Assembly (NCBI GenBank): GCA_029959545.1
Contig: JASCPH010000002.1
Coordinates: 62,001-126,000, forward strand
Source: Microbacteriaceae bacterium PS02066
GTDB taxonomy: Bacteria > Actinomycetota > Actinomycetes > Actinomycetales > Microbacteriaceae
DNA: 64,000 bases
Reading direction: 5' to 3'
Under the pieces are notes generated by a model. The model ran no database searches. It had not been told where the DNA came from and saw nothing but the letters and a program-made list of their open reading frames with translations. The position numbers and the translations under genes were made by a program. Below are positions 1-13,504 of the stretch, one piece after another; positions within the stretch are counted from its first letter, which is position 1; each line of letters starts with the position of its first letter.

Positions 1-1
1 A

Positions 2-856
2 GGTCGCGCAGACGAGCTCGACGACCTCCTGCGTGCGGACAACGCGTCGCCGAGAGTATCGCTCGCCGTGCTGCCCGGGCTCGCCGAACGGCCGTCCGAG
101 CTCGCACCGACCCGGTACTCGCCGGTGGGTGCCCTCTCTGCGGGCGGCGACCCCGAGCCGCTCATCCGCGCGTCCGGCGGCCGCATCCGCGTGCAGGATG
201 AGGGCTCGCAGCTGGCGGCGCTCGCGCTCAGTCGCGCCGAGCCGGTGCTCGCCGGCGAGCGATGGCTCGATCTGTGTGCGGGGCCCGGCGGCAAGACCGC
301 CCTGCTGGCCGCCGAGGCCGTCGCCGGCGGTGCCCTGCTGGAGGCCAACGAGATCGCGCCGGCCCGCGCGGGACTCGTGCGTCAGGCGCTCGCGGGTGTT
401 CCCGCAGAGGTGGCCGTCAGCGAGGAGGACGGGCGTTCGCGCGCGGGGCGCGGGCGTTACGACCGCATCCTGGTCGACGCGCCGTGCACGGGCCTGGGGG
501 CCCTTCGTCGTCGGCCCGAGGCGCGCTGGCGGAAGTCGCCGCAAGACGTGGCGGCGCTCGCGAGCCTGCAGCGCGAGCTGTTGGAGAGCGCGCTCGACGC
601 GCTGACGCCGGGCGGCATCGTCGCCTACGTCACGTGCTCGCCCCATCTGGCTGAGACGAGTGCCGTCGTGGCGGAGGTGCGAGAGGGCCGAGGGGACGAC
701 ATCGAGGAGATCGACGCCCGCGCCGTGCTGCAGGATGTCGCGAATCAGCCGATGGATCTCCCGACGCCCGCCGACGGCAGCGGACGAGCCCAGCTGTGGC
801 CCCACCGCCACGGCACGGACGCCATGTCGATCTCGCTGCTGCGGCGGCGTGCGTGA
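2..856 (+). CDS. rsmB: RsmB/NOP-family rRNA cytosine-C5 methyltransferase, 5'-truncated by window
   Basis: The reading frame is open from base 2, so the N-terminus lies outside the window; 284 residues are visible. The fold is a Rossmann SAM methyltransferase. The SAM-binding loop LDLCAGPGGKT lies near visible residue 90. The two cysteines typical of RNA m5C enzymes follow: DAPCTG near residue 158 and TCSP near residue 210. RsmB methylates a cytosine in 16S rRNA; which cytosine cannot be told from here. The missing part should hold the NusB-like RNA-binding domain. Stop is 20 bp before rpe, which has its own promoter hexamer. Family call firm, RsmB rather than another NOP paralogue probable. 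Confidence 0.88.
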   Translation, partial: GRADELDDLLRADNASPRVSLAVLPGLAERPSELAPTRYSPVGALSAGGDPEPLIRASGGRIRVQDEGSQLAALALSRAEPVLAGERWLDLCAGPGGKTALLAAEAVAGGALLEANEIAPARAGLVRQALAGVPAEVAVSEEDGRSRAGRGRYDRILVDAPCTGLGALRRRPEARWRKSPQDVAALASLQRELLESALDALTPGGIVAYVTCSPHLAETSAVVAEVREGRGDDIEEIDARAVLQDVANQPMDLPTPADGSGRAQLWPHRHGTDAMSISLLRRRA

Positions 857-864
857 CGCTCGCC

Positions 865-870
865 GATAAT
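865..870 (+). promoter_or_regulatory. -10-like hexamer of rpe
   Basis: GATAAT lies 6 nt before the GTG at 877, a spacing that would start the transcript on the start codon. Confidence 0.5.
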
Positions 871-876
871 GGCAGG

Positions 877-1551
877 GTGAGCGCTCCCCGCATCAACCCC
901 TCGATCCTCGCCGCCGACTTCGTCAACATGCAGGCCGAGCTCGGCCGCATCTCCGGCGCCGATTTCGTGCACGTCGACGTGATGGACAACCACTTCGTGC
1001 CGAACCTGACGTTCGGTCCGCAGATGGTCGAACGGGTGCAGGCGACGAGTCCCGTCCCTCTGGACGTGCACCTGATGATCGACGACCCCGACCGATGGGC
1101 GCCGGGATACGCAGAGCTGGGCGCGGCCTCGGTGACCTTCCATCTCGAAGCCGCCGCGGAGCCGGTTGCGCTCGCACGACGGCTGCGTCAGATCGGTGCA
1201 CGCGCCGGGGTCGCGATCAAGCCCGGGACCTCCGAGGAGCCGTTGCTGGAGTTGCTGCACGAGTTCGACCAGATCCTGGTGATGACCGTGGAGCCGGGCT
1301 TCGGCGGACAGTCGTTCATGCCCGAGACGATGCCGAAGCTCGCGCGCCTCGCCGACGCCGCGCGGCGTGTCGATTCGGCGGTCTGGCTCCAGGTCGACGG
1401 CGGCATCGCTCGGGGCACCATCGAACAGGCGGCGTCCGCGGGCGCCGACACGTTCGTCGCCGGATCCGCTGTGTTCGGCGCGGAGGATCCGGATGCGGCG
1501 ATCGCGGGGCTCCGGGCGCAGGCCGCCGGTGCGATGGCGCACCGGCACTGA
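877..1551 (+). CDS. rpe: Ribulose-phosphate 3-epimerase
   Basis: Interconverts ribulose 5-phosphate and xylulose 5-phosphate in the pentose phosphate pathway; cytosolic TIM barrel. The protein is 224 residues, the normal length. The signature [12 protein letters not shown] (residues 32-43) supplies metal ligands H32 and D34. [16 protein letters not shown] and VDGGI follow in the expected order. An upstream in-frame start at 796 would overlap the rsmB frame, while GTG 877 begins exactly where family members begin ([13 protein letters not shown]) and sits 6 nt after GATAAT. It precedes hisE by 41 bp. Confidence 0.95.
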   Translation: MSAPRINPSILAADFVNMQAELGRISGADFVHVDVMDNHFVPNLTFGPQMVERVQATSPVPLDVHLMIDDPDRWAPGYAELGAASVTFHLEAAAEPVALARRLRQIGARAGVAIKPGTSEEPLLELLHEFDQILVMTVEPGFGGQSFMPETMPKLARLADAARRVDSAVWLQVDGGIARGTIEQAASAGADTFVAGSAVFGAEDPDAAIAGLRAQAAGAMAHRH

Positions 1552-1580
1552 GGGCGGCATCCGCGCCGGTCGGCGGACGG

Positions 1581-1586
1581 TACCCT
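1581..1586 (+). promoter_or_regulatory. -10-like hexamer of hisE
   Basis: TACCCT is 6 nt before GTG 1593, giving a predicted leaderless his transcript. Confidence 0.5.
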
Positions 1587-1592
1587 AGGACG

Positions 1593-1856
1593 GTGAAGAC
1601 GTTCGACGACCTGTTCGCGGAGCTCGAGCTCAAGGCCCGGACGCGCCCCGCCGGATCCGGCACCGTCGCGGAGCTGGATGCCGGTGTGCACGCGATCGGC
1701 AAGAAGATCGTCGAAGAGGCGGCAGAGGTCTGGATGGCCGCCGAGTACCAGAGCGACACCGAAGCGGCGGAGGAGATCTCCCAGCTGCTCTACCACCTCC
1801 AGGTGCTCATGTTGGCCAAGGGCCTGACGCCGGCGGACGTGTACCGACATCTCTGA
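1593..1856 (+). CDS. hisE: Phosphoribosyl-ATP pyrophosphatase
   Basis: Second step of histidine synthesis: releases pyrophosphate from phosphoribosyl-ATP. At 87 residues it is a stand-alone HisE, unlike HisIE fusions of enterobacteria. The MazG-like all-alpha metal site is visible as [12 protein letters not shown] (about residues 40-51) and [13 protein letters not shown] (about 59-71). The GTG start is chosen because [12 protein letters not shown] matches the usual N-terminus and because a -10-like hexamer ends 6 nt before it. It is followed 43 bp later by hisG, so hisEG look like one unit. Confidence 0.95.
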   Translation: MKTFDDLFAELELKARTRPAGSGTVAELDAGVHAIGKKIVEEAAEVWMAAEYQSDTEAAEEISQLLYHLQVLMLAKGLTPADVYRHL

Positions 1857-1899
1857 TGCCCGCACCCGCCGCATCCGTCACCTTCCAGAGAGTTTCCCC

Positions 1900-2742
1900 A
1901 TGCTGAGAATCGCCGTGCCCAACAAGGGCTCCCTTTCCGAGACCGCGGCGGCCATGCTCGCCGAAGCGGGGTACAAGGGCCGCCGCGATCCGAAGGATCT
2001 GCACGCCATCGACCCGCTCAACGACGTCGAGTTCTTCTACCTGCGTCCCAAGGACATCGCGACCTACGTCGGCTCGGGCGCCCTCGATGTCGGCATCACC
2101 GGGCGCGACCTGCTGCTGGATGCGCGCATGCCCGGCGCGCGCGAGATCGAAGCGCTCGGCTTCGGCGGTTCCACATTCCGCTTCGCCGGCCCCCCCGGTC
2201 GGTTCACCGAGCTCGCAGACCTCGAGGGGATGCGGGTCGCCACCGCCTATCCCGGTCTCGTCGACGCGTACCTCGACGAGCACGGCGTCGCGGTCGATCT
2301 CGTGCCGCTCGACGGCGCCGTGGAGTCGGCCGTAGAGCTCGGCGTCGCCGACGCGGTGGCCGACGTCGTGTCCACCGGCACCACGCTCCGCCAGGCTGGG
2401 CTCGAGATCTTCGGACCGGTGCTCCTGGAGTCGGATGCCGTGCTGATCACCGGCGCCCAGGAACCCGCAGGGCTCGAGACGCTGCTGCGGCGCCTGCGCG
2501 GTGTCATGGTCGCGCGTGAGTACGTGCTCATCGACTACGACCTGCCCGCCGACCTCGTCGACGAGGCGATCGCGGTCGCGCCGGGTATCGAATCGCCCAC
2601 GATCTCGCCTCTCCGGGACCCGTCGTGGGTCGCGGTGCGCGTCATGAGCCCGCGCAAGGGCGTCAACCAGGTCATGGACGCGCTCTACGCGATCGGGGCG
2701 CGGGCGATCCTGGTGACCGAGATCCACGCGGCGAGGCTCTGA
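1900..2742 (+). CDS. hisG: ATP phosphoribosyltransferase, long form
   Basis: Commits ATP and PRPP to histidine synthesis. The protein has 280 residues and begins [14 protein letters not shown]. It has the two-lobed periplasmic-binding-like catalytic core with the PRPP loop [16 protein letters not shown] near residues 152-167. The C-terminal ~75 residues form the ACT-like regulatory domain that binds histidine. This is therefore the HisG long form, which does not need HisZ, and no hisZ is seen nearby. The stop overlaps the hisF start by one base (TGATG), implying translational coupling. Confidence 0.96.
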   Translation: MLRIAVPNKGSLSETAAAMLAEAGYKGRRDPKDLHAIDPLNDVEFFYLRPKDIATYVGSGALDVGITGRDLLLDARMPGAREIEALGFGGSTFRFAGPPGRFTELADLEGMRVATAYPGLVDAYLDEHGVAVDLVPLDGAVESAVELGVADAVADVVSTGTTLRQAGLEIFGPVLLESDAVLITGAQEPAGLETLLRRLRGVMVAREYVLIDYDLPADLVDEAIAVAPGIESPTISPLRDPSWVAVRVMSPRKGVNQVMDALYAIGARAILVTEIHAARL

Positions 2743-3506
2743 TGAGCGTCGTCTGCCGAGTCATCCCGTGCCTGGATGTGGCGGCGGGACGCGTGGTCAA
2801 GGGCGTCAAGTTCGAGAACCTCCGCGACATGGGGGATCCCGTCGAGCTCGCGCGACTGTACTTCGAACAGGGCGCTGATGAGCTCACCTTCCTGGACGTC
2901 ACCGCGACCGTCGACGAACGGGCGACGACCTACGACGTCGTCCGTCGCACCGCGGAAGAGGTCTTCATCCCGCTGACGGTCGGCGGCGGTGTGCGTTCCG
3001 ATGAAGACGTCGCACGGCTGCTCGGGGTGGGCGCGGACAAGATCGGCGTCAACTCCGCGGCGATCGCCCGCCCGGCCCTCATCGACGAGATCGCGGACCG
3101 ATTCGGTGCCCAGGTGCTGGTCCTGTCGCTGGATGTGAAGCGCGCCGAAGGGATGCCGTCCGGCTTCGCCGTCACGACCCATGGCGGCCGAACGCTCACC
3201 CGCCTCGACGCGCTCGCCTGGGCCCGCGAGGCCATCGAACGCGGCGCCGGCGAGCTGCTGGTCAACTCGATCGACGCCGACGGCACGAAGAACGGTTTCG
3301 ACCTCGAGCTCGTCGCTCTGATGCGGGAGATCTCCCGCGTGCCGGTCATCGCCTCGGGCGGTGCCGGCCAGGTCGGTGACTTCGCACCCGCGATCCGTGC
3401 CGGTGCGGACGCGGTGCTGGCCGCATCCGTCTTCCACTCCGGCCAGCTCACGGTCGGCGATGTGAAGGACGCGCTGGTCGACGAGGGGATCGAGGTGCGG
3501 CGATGA
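2742..3506 (+). CDS. hisF: Imidazole glycerol phosphate synthase cyclase subunit
   Basis: With HisH, closes the imidazole ring and releases AICAR. The 254-residue (beta/alpha)8 barrel begins [13 protein letters not shown], where D12 is the first catalytic aspartate. The second lies in VLSLDVKR (about residue 130). Phosphate-binding glycines are in LTVGGGVRS and IASGGAG. A frame extends upstream into hisG, but ATG 2742 gives the conserved N-terminus and the one-base stop/start overlap. hisH, hisA, hisB, hisC and hisD are not in this window. The stop overlaps the hisI start by 4 nt. Confidence 0.96.
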   Translation: MSVVCRVIPCLDVAAGRVVKGVKFENLRDMGDPVELARLYFEQGADELTFLDVTATVDERATTYDVVRRTAEEVFIPLTVGGGVRSDEDVARLLGVGADKIGVNSAAIARPALIDEIADRFGAQVLVLSLDVKRAEGMPSGFAVTTHGGRTLTRLDALAWAREAIERGAGELLVNSIDADGTKNGFDLELVALMREISRVPVIASGGAGQVGDFAPAIRAGADAVLAASVFHSGQLTVGDVKDALVDEGIEVRR

Positions 3507-3859
3507 GCGAGAGCGTCGACGAGCGCATCTCGCGGGTCCGTTTCAACGACCAGGGTCTGGTCGCAGCGATCGTGCAGCAGTGGGACACCCGTGAGGTGCT
3601 CATGATGGGCTGGATGGATGCGGAGGCGCTACGGCGCACCCTGACCTCCGGCCGTGCGACCTACTGGTCGCGATCGCGGCAGGAGTACTGGCGCAAGGGC
3701 GACACGTCCGGCCACATCCAGGTCGTGCGCGGTGCCCGTCTCGACTGCGACGGCGACGCCGTGCTCCTCTCGGTCGAGCAGACCGGCCCCGCCTGCCACA
3801 CCGGCACCCGCACCTGTTTCGACTCCGACGACCTGGAGCCCGTGCGAGGCGGCGAGTGA
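3503..3859 (+). CDS. hisI: Phosphoribosyl-AMP cyclohydrolase
   Basis: Opens the adenine ring of phosphoribosyl-AMP in histidine synthesis. At 118 residues it is the single-domain HisI. The zinc/magnesium signature is visible: [13 protein letters not shown] followed by [12 protein letters not shown] (about residues 80-105), which together supply the conserved Asp and Cys ligands. Its ATG overlaps the hisF stop (ATGA). Its own stop overlaps the GTG of the next gene in the same way, so the his unit runs directly into the tryptophan genes. Confidence 0.96.
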   Translation: MSESVDERISRVRFNDQGLVAAIVQQWDTREVLMMGWMDAEALRRTLTSGRATYWSRSRQEYWRKGDTSGHIQVVRGARLDCDGDAVLLSVEQTGPACHTGTRTCFDSDDLEPVRGGE

Positions 3860-4461
3860 TCCGTCGCGCACGCTCGACCTCGGTTCTGGCGATCCTCGCG
3901 GCGGGCGCTGCGAGCACCCTGGCAGCCACGCAGACCTGGATCCACGTCTCGCTGACAGACGGTGCTGCCGCCGATGTGGCGGTCGCGGGAACGGCAGCCA
4001 TCCCCGTGCTGACGCCGCTGAGTCTGGCGGTGCTCGCGCTGGGCGCCGCGCTGTCGATCGTCGGCCGGGTGCTCCGTATCGTGTTCGGCGCGCTGACGGT
4101 CGCAGCGGCGATCGGTATCGCATCGGTCACGGCGCCCGTCGTCTTCGACGTGCCCATCGACGCGTACGCGCCGAGCGTGACGGAGACCACGGGGATCACC
4201 GGCGACTCCTCGGTGGCGGCACTCGTCGCGAGCGCCAGCGTCACCGGGTGGCCGGTCGTCGCCCTCCTCGCTGCCTTCCTGCTGCTGGTGGCGGGCTCCT
4301 TCGTCCTCGTGACCGGCTGGCGTTGGACGGGCGGAGGACGCAAGTACGACGCTGCACGCCGGCGGACCGTCGTCGCCGACGACGCACCTCTGGATGCGAT
4401 CGACTCGTGGGACGACCTCTCCCGCGGCGATGATCCGACCTTCCCCGACCCGCCCCGCTAG
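3856..4461 (+). CDS. Tryptophan-locus membrane protein (TIGR02234-type)
   Basis: A 201-residue integral membrane protein of the actinobacterial family found beside trp genes (Rv1610-like). About four hydrophobic segments are seen near residues 9-27, 46-64, 68-86 and 131-152, followed by a charged tail with [11 protein letters not shown] and a polar, acidic C-terminus. No catalytic motif is apparent and the function is unknown; association with tryptophan synthesis comes only from its location. The GTG start overlaps hisI by 4 nt. In M. tuberculosis trpE lies immediately upstream of this gene, and it does not here. Confidence 0.85.
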   Translation: MIRRARSTSVLAILAAGAASTLAATQTWIHVSLTDGAAADVAVAGTAAIPVLTPLSLAVLALGAALSIVGRVLRIVFGALTVAAAIGIASVTAPVVFDVPIDAYAPSVTETTGITGDSSVAALVASASVTGWPVVALLAAFLLLVAGSFVLVTGWRWTGGGRKYDAARRRTVVADDAPLDAIDSWDDLSRGDDPTFPDPPR

Positions 4462-4502
4462 ACTGGATCCGGCCGTCACGTGGCCGCACCCGAAGGAGAG
4501 AC

Positions 4503-4733
4503 ATGAGCAATTCCATCGACGACCCCGGCCACGGACACTCCCCGGCAGCCTGGACGGCCGTGGTGATCATGCTCGTCGCCGTCGCGCTGGGCACGGTGTT
4601 CTTCGTGCTGGACATGCCCGTGCTCGTCTGGGCGTCGGTCGGTCTGCTCGTGGTGGGTCTGATCGTCGGGTGGGCGCTGGCCCGCGCCGGCTGGGGCGTC
4701 AACGGCCCGAAGTACGTCGCGAAAGAGCACTGA
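4503..4733 (+). CDS. HGxxPAAW-family small membrane protein
   Basis: A 76-residue protein whose N-terminus contains the family motif HGHSPAAW (residues 10-17). Two hydrophobic helices follow (about 18-36 and 41-62), then a short tail ending YVAKEH. The motif is shared by small actinobacterial proteins encoded between the tryptophan membrane protein and trpC. No function has been assigned that I know of. The start has a good ribosome-binding site (GAAGGAGAG just upstream), and its stop overlaps the trpC ATG by one base, so it is translated as part of the trp unit. Confidence 0.85.
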   Translation: MSNSIDDPGHGHSPAAWTAVVIMLVAVALGTVFFVLDMPVLVWASVGLLVVGLIVGWALARAGWGVNGPKYVAKEH

Positions 4734-5512
4734 TGGTGCTCGCCGACCTCACGGCCGGCGCAGTCGAGGATGCCCGCGAGCGTGAGGCGCGTACGCCTCT
4801 CGCGATCGTGGAGCGCGCTGCCCTGGACCGTCCCGCTGCGCTCGACGCCCTCGCGGCACTCGCCCCGGCGGACCGTGTGAAGATCATCGCCGAGGTGAAG
4901 CGCGCGAGCCCGTCGCGCGGCGATCTTGCGGCGATCCCGGATCCCGCCTTCCAAGCCTCGCGCTACGAAGAGGGTGGCGCGAGCGCGATCTCCGTGCTGA
5001 CGGAGGGCCGCAAGTTCAAGGGCAGCCTCGCGGACCTCGAAGCGGTCCGCGAACGCGTCTCCGTGCCGGTGCTGCGCAAGGACTTCATCGCCACGCCGTA
5101 TCAGGTGCTCGAGGCACGCGCGGCCGGTGCCGATCTGGTGCTGCTGATCGTCGCGGCCCTCGAGCAGCCGCTTCTCGCGCAGCTGCACGATCTCGTCCTC
5201 CAGCTCGGGATGACGCCGCTCGTGGAGACGCATTCCGCCGAGGAACTGTCCCGCGCATCCGATCTCGGAGCACGCCTCATCGGCGTGAATGCGCGCAACC
5301 TCAGCACCTTCGAACTCGATCGCGACCTGTTCGGCCGTCTCGCCGATTCGTTCCCGAGCGATGCCATCAAGATCGCCGAATCGGCGGTGCTCACACCCGA
5401 CGATGTCCGCCACTACCGCTCCAGCGGCGCGGACGTCGTCCTCATCGGCGAAGCACTCGTGACCTCGGAACCGGTCGCGACCCTGCACGCTTTCCTGGAG
5501 GCTGGATCATGA
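4733..5512 (+). CDS. trpC: Indole-3-glycerol-phosphate synthase
   Basis: Converts carboxyphenylamino-deoxyribulose phosphate to indole-3-glycerol phosphate, two steps before tryptophan. The protein has 259 residues, a stand-alone TrpC not fused to TrpF. Signature [13 protein letters not shown] (about residues 49-61) carries the substrate-binding lysine. The catalytic lysine is in VLRKDF, and [11 protein letters not shown] and IAESAV follow in order. A longer in-frame start exists inside the preceding gene, but ATG 4733 overlapping that gene's stop gives the expected N-terminus. The stop overlaps trpB by 4 nt. Confidence 0.96.
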   Translation: MVLADLTAGAVEDAREREARTPLAIVERAALDRPAALDALAALAPADRVKIIAEVKRASPSRGDLAAIPDPAFQASRYEEGGASAISVLTEGRKFKGSLADLEAVRERVSVPVLRKDFIATPYQVLEARAAGADLVLLIVAALEQPLLAQLHDLVLQLGMTPLVETHSAEELSRASDLGARLIGVNARNLSTFELDRDLFGRLADSFPSDAIKIAESAVLTPDDVRHYRSSGADVVLIGEALVTSEPVATLHAFLEAGS

Positions 5513-6777
5513 GTCTGCGCGATGTCAAAGGGCCCTTCTACGGTCAATACGGCGGGCGCTACATGCCCGAGTCGCTCATCGCGGCGATCGACGAGCTGAC
5601 CGCCGTCTATGAGTCCGCCATCGTCGATCCCGCTTTCCAGGCCGAGTTCGCGGAGTTGCTCCACTCGTACGCCGGGCGTCCGTCGGTGTTGACCGAAGTG
5701 CCGCGATTCGCCGCCCACGCGGGGGGAGGGCGGGTGTTCCTCAAGCGCGAGGACCTCAACCACACCGGCTCGCACAAGATCAACAACGTGCTCGGGCAGG
5801 CGCTGCTCACCAAGCGCCTGGGTAAGACGCGTGTCATCGCGGAGACGGGGGCGGGCCAGCACGGCGTCGCGACCGCCACGGCTGCGGCGCTGTTCGGCTT
5901 CGAGTGCACGATCTACATGGGCGAGGTCGACACCGAGCGCCAGGCGCTGAACGTCGCGCGCATGCGGCTGCTGGGCGCCGAGGTCATCCCGGTCACGACG
6001 GGCTCTCGAACCCTCAAGGACGCGATCAACGAGGCATACCGCGACTGGGTGGCGAGCGTCGAGACGACGAACTACATCTTCGGGACCGCGGCAGGGCCGC
6101 ATCCGTTCCCCGCCCTCGTGCGTGACTTCCAGAAGGTCATCGGCGAGGAGGCGCGCGCCCAGCTGCTGGAGCAGGTGGGCCGGCTCCCCGACGCCGTGTT
6201 CGCCTGCGTCGGCGGCGGATCGAACGCGATCGGCATGTTCGACGCGTTCCTCGACGACGCGTCGGTGGCGCTCTACGGCGTCGAAGCGGCGGGCGACGGA
6301 GTCGACACGCCGAAGCATGCGGCCTCCATCGAGCGCGGCCGCGCCGGCATCCTGCACGGCGCCAAGACCTACGTGCTCCAGGACGAGGACGGACAGACCG
6401 TCGAGTCCCACTCCATCTCGGCGGGCCTGGACTACCCGGGCGTCGGCCCGGAGCACGCCTGGCTTGCCGATATCGGCCGCGCGTCCTACATCCCGGCGAC
6501 CGACGACGAGGCCATGCAGGCGTTGCGTCTGCTCTCGCGCACCGAGGGCATCATCCCCGCCATCGAATCGGCGCACGCGTTGGCCGGCGCTCTGCGCATC
6601 GGCAAGGAGCTCGGCCCCGACGCGGTCATCGCCATCAACCTGTCCGGTCGCGGCGACAAGGACATGGACACGGCCGCCCGCTACTTCGATCTGTACGACG
6701 CGGCCGGCGACGAGGGGTCGCCGGTCGACGTCGCGCCCCCGGCCGACGAGGCGCGGGGAGAGGGGACCGAGCTGTGA
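5509..6777 (+). CDS. trpB: Tryptophan synthase beta chain
   Basis: Condenses indole with serine using pyridoxal phosphate. The protein is 422 residues, slightly long because of an acidic, proline-containing C-terminal tail after about residue 400. The PLP lysine is in [13 protein letters not shown] (K90). The phosphate-binding glycine loop is [10 protein letters not shown] near residue 232. ETGAGQHG carries the glutamate that contacts indole. It begins [21 protein letters not shown], typical of TrpB1, and couples to trpA through a 4-nt overlap, as expected for the alpha2-beta2 complex. Confidence 0.97.
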   Translation: MSLRDVKGPFYGQYGGRYMPESLIAAIDELTAVYESAIVDPAFQAEFAELLHSYAGRPSVLTEVPRFAAHAGGGRVFLKREDLNHTGSHKINNVLGQALLTKRLGKTRVIAETGAGQHGVATATAAALFGFECTIYMGEVDTERQALNVARMRLLGAEVIPVTTGSRTLKDAINEAYRDWVASVETTNYIFGTAAGPHPFPALVRDFQKVIGEEARAQLLEQVGRLPDAVFACVGGGSNAIGMFDAFLDDASVALYGVEAAGDGVDTPKHAASIERGRAGILHGAKTYVLQDEDGQTVESHSISAGLDYPGVGPEHAWLADIGRASYIPATDDEAMQALRLLSRTEGIIPAIESAHALAGALRIGKELGPDAVIAINLSGRGDKDMDTAARYFDLYDAAGDEGSPVDVAPPADEARGEGTEL

Positions 6778-7559
6778 GTTCACGCGTCGCCGCGGCCATC
6801 GAGGCCGCCCACGCCGAGGGACGCGGCGCGTTCGTCGGCTACCTGCCGCTCGGCTTCCCCGACATCGCCACGAGCATCGAGGCCGCTGTCGTGCTCGCCG
6901 AGAACGGCGCCGACATCATCGAACTCGGCCCGCCGTACTCCGACCCGGTGATGGACGGCCTGGTCATCCAGGAGGCGACCCAGGCCGCCCTGGCCGCAGG
7001 CTTCCGCCTGCGCGACCTGTTCCCGGCGATCAAGGAGATCACGAGCCGCGTCGACGTGCCCGTCGTCGTCATGACGTATTGGAATCCCGTGTTCCAGTAC
7101 GGCGTCGACCGGTACGCCGACGACCTGCTCGCCGCCGGGGGAGCGGGGCTCATCACCCCCGACATCACCCCCGAGGCCGCTGCCGAGTGGATCGCCGCGA
7201 GCGAGCGCACCGGGCTCGACCGGATCTTCCTCGCGGCCCCCACCTCGAGCGACGAGCGTCTCGAGCTGGTCGTGCAGAACTCCACGGGGTTCGTCTACAC
7301 GGTCTCGACGATGGGCATCACGGGGGAGCGCGCCGAGTTGGATGCGGCGGCACGCACACTCGTGTCGCGGCTGCGCGAGCGGGGGGTCGAGCACGCGGCC
7401 GTGGGCATCGGCATCTCGAACGCGGAGCAGGTCTCGGGCGTCCTGGAGTACGCCGACGGTGCGATCGTGGGCACCGCTCTGGTGCGGGCGCTCCGTGACG
7501 GCGGGCTCGAGGAACTGGCACGCACCGCCCGCGCTCTGGCCGACGGCACTCGTCGCTGA
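6774..7559 (+). CDS. trpA: Tryptophan synthase alpha chain
   Basis: Cleaves indole-3-glycerol phosphate to indole, which is channelled to TrpB. It is a TIM barrel of 261 residues. Both catalytic acids are present: E50 in [12 protein letters not shown] and D61 in PVMDG. GTG start overlapping the trpB stop. It is the last gene of the his-trp run; trpD, trpF and trpG are not in the window and trpE is missing from its usual place. No convincing terminator hairpin is visible in the 42 bp before the DUF805 remnant. Confidence 0.96.
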   Translation: MSSRVAAAIEAAHAEGRGAFVGYLPLGFPDIATSIEAAVVLAENGADIIELGPPYSDPVMDGLVIQEATQAALAAGFRLRDLFPAIKEITSRVDVPVVVMTYWNPVFQYGVDRYADDLLAAGGAGLITPDITPEAAAEWIAASERTGLDRIFLAAPTSSDERLELVVQNSTGFVYTVSTMGITGERAELDAAARTLVSRLRERGVEHAAVGIGISNAEQVSGVLEYADGAIVGTALVRALRDGGLEELARTARALADGTRR

Positions 7560-7588
7560 GCCCGCTCCCGCGCTGCGTGCGGTTCGCG

Positions 7589-7594
7589 TAGCGT
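7589..7594 (+). promoter_or_regulatory. -10-like hexamer before the DUF805 remnant
   Basis: TAGCGT is 7 nt from GTG 7602, so the truncated gene still has the geometry of a leaderless promoter. Confidence 0.4.
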
Positions 7595-7601
7595 CGCGGA
7601 G

Positions 7602-7814
7602 GTGACTTCCTCCACGATCCCGCTGTCGCACCCGCTCTACGGGGCGTCCTGGCCTCAGGCGATCGCGCGCTACTTCTTGAAGTACGCGACGTTCTCGGGC
7701 AGGGCGAGCCGCAGCGAGTTCTGGGGGTGGGTGCTGACGAACGCTCTCGTCCTGCTGGTGTTCACGACCGGGCGTTCCCGTCCCGCGGGCGCCCGCTTCG
7801 ACAGGTATCCCTGA
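7602..7814 (+). pseudogene. Truncated DUF805-family membrane protein remnant
   Basis: The first ~50 residues read like the start of DUF805 proteins: PLYGASWPQAIARYFLKYA then FSGRASRSEFWGWVL and the beginning of the first membrane helix. After TNALVLLVF the match is lost and the frame ends within ~19 unrelated Arg/Pro-rich residues at residue 70. DUF805 proteins normally have four membrane helices and over 100 residues, so about two thirds are missing. The tail DNA (CGCTTCGACAGG) looks like inserted or rearranged sequence. A promoter hexamer remains. I call it a pseudogene; a short functional peptide cannot be excluded. Confidence 0.65.
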
Positions 7815-7842
7815 GCGCGCACGAGGGCGCCATCGACGCCTT

Positions 7843-7848
7843 TAGACT
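7843..7848 (+). promoter_or_regulatory. -10-like hexamer of lgt
   Basis: TAGACT is 7 nt before ATG 7856 and supports that start over in-frame upstream codons. Confidence 0.5.
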
Positions 7849-7855
7849 CGTCGTC

Positions 7856-8863
7856 ATGACGTTCGCCCTCACGAGCGCGCCCGCAGGCGTGCTCGCCAGC
7901 ATCCCGAGCCCTCCGATCAACGGATTCAACCTGTGGCCGGGCGGCCCGGAGATCCGGTTCTACGCGCTGTGTATCATCGCCGGCATCGTCGTGGCCACAC
8001 TCCTCACGAACAGGCGCCTCACCAAGCGCGGGGGCGAGCCCTGGGTCGTGGTGGACATCGCGCTGTTCGCGATTCCGCTCGCGCTCATCGGCGCTCGAGC
8101 CTTCCACGTGCTCACGCACCCGGGGTTCTACTTCGGTGACGGCAAGAACACCTGGAACCCCTTCGAGCCGGGTTCCGTGTGGGCCATCTGGGAGGGCGGC
8201 ATCGCCATCTACGGCGCCCTGATCGGCGGCGCGATCGGCGCGCTCATCGGCTGCCGCTGGACCGGCATCCGGTTCTGGAGCTTCGCGGATGCCCTCGCTC
8301 CGGGCCTGATCATCGCCCAGGCGATGGGCCGTTTCGGTAACTACTTCAACCAGGAGCTGTTCGGTCAGCCGACCGACGCTTGGTGGGGGCTGGAGATCGC
8401 CCGACCCAACGACGCGATCCCCGTAGGACTGCCAGAGGGCACGCTTTTCCAGCCGACCTTCCTCTACGAGGTGATCTGGAATCTGCTGGGCGCGGCCGTC
8501 ATCCTGTGGGCCGGCAAGCGGTTCACGCTCCAGTGGGGTCGTCAGTTCGGTCTCTACCTCGTCTGGTACTCGGCGGGCCGAATCGTCTGGGAGAACATCC
8601 GTATCGACCCGAGTGAGGTGTTCCTCGGACTGCGCTCGAACGTGTGGGCCGCCATCCTCGGCGTCATCCTCGGCCTCGTCATCCTGGTCGTCCAGAGGGT
8701 GCGTCACACGGGCCTCGAGGCATCGCCGTACCGGCCCGGTCGCGAATGGGTGGACAAGACGGCTGTACAATCGCAGGACAGCGAGGACTTCGTCGATGTG
8801 AGCGCACCCCCCGCCGACGAAACCATCACGACTGGCAGCGCCACAAGCACCGCCGCCAAGTAA
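7856..8863 (+). CDS. lgt: Phosphatidylglycerol-prolipoprotein diacylglyceryl transferase
   Basis: Attaches diacylglycerol to the lipobox cysteine of prolipoproteins, the first step of lipoprotein maturation at the membrane; a substrate in this window is the lipoprotein at 36867. The protein has 335 residues and about seven membrane helices. Motifs: RAFHVLTHPGFYFG, WEGGIAIYGALIGG and the Lgt signature MGRFGNYFNQELFG (about residues 156-169) with its essential Arg and Asn. The C-terminal ~50 residues are a hydrophilic, low-complexity tail. The trpA-lgt order matches mycobacteria. Confidence 0.95.
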   Translation: MTFALTSAPAGVLASIPSPPINGFNLWPGGPEIRFYALCIIAGIVVATLLTNRRLTKRGGEPWVVVDIALFAIPLALIGARAFHVLTHPGFYFGDGKNTWNPFEPGSVWAIWEGGIAIYGALIGGAIGALIGCRWTGIRFWSFADALAPGLIIAQAMGRFGNYFNQELFGQPTDAWWGLEIARPNDAIPVGLPEGTLFQPTFLYEVIWNLLGAAVILWAGKRFTLQWGRQFGLYLVWYSAGRIVWENIRIDPSEVFLGLRSNVWAAILGVILGLVILVVQRVRHTGLEASPYRPGREWVDKTAVQSQDSEDFVDVSAPPADETITTGSATSTAAK

Positions 8864-8914
8864 CTCTCCGGGCCGACGTCGTCCCAGCAACAGCAACAAT
8901 CGAGGACGGTTGGT

Positions 8915-13496
<4,582 letters not shown>

Positions 13497-13504
<8 letters not shown>

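Noticed and set aside
1-7559. Leader-peptide attenuator or T-box for the his-trp genes
   Set aside because: No run of His or Trp codons or specifier hairpin is seen; the hisE start appears leaderless.
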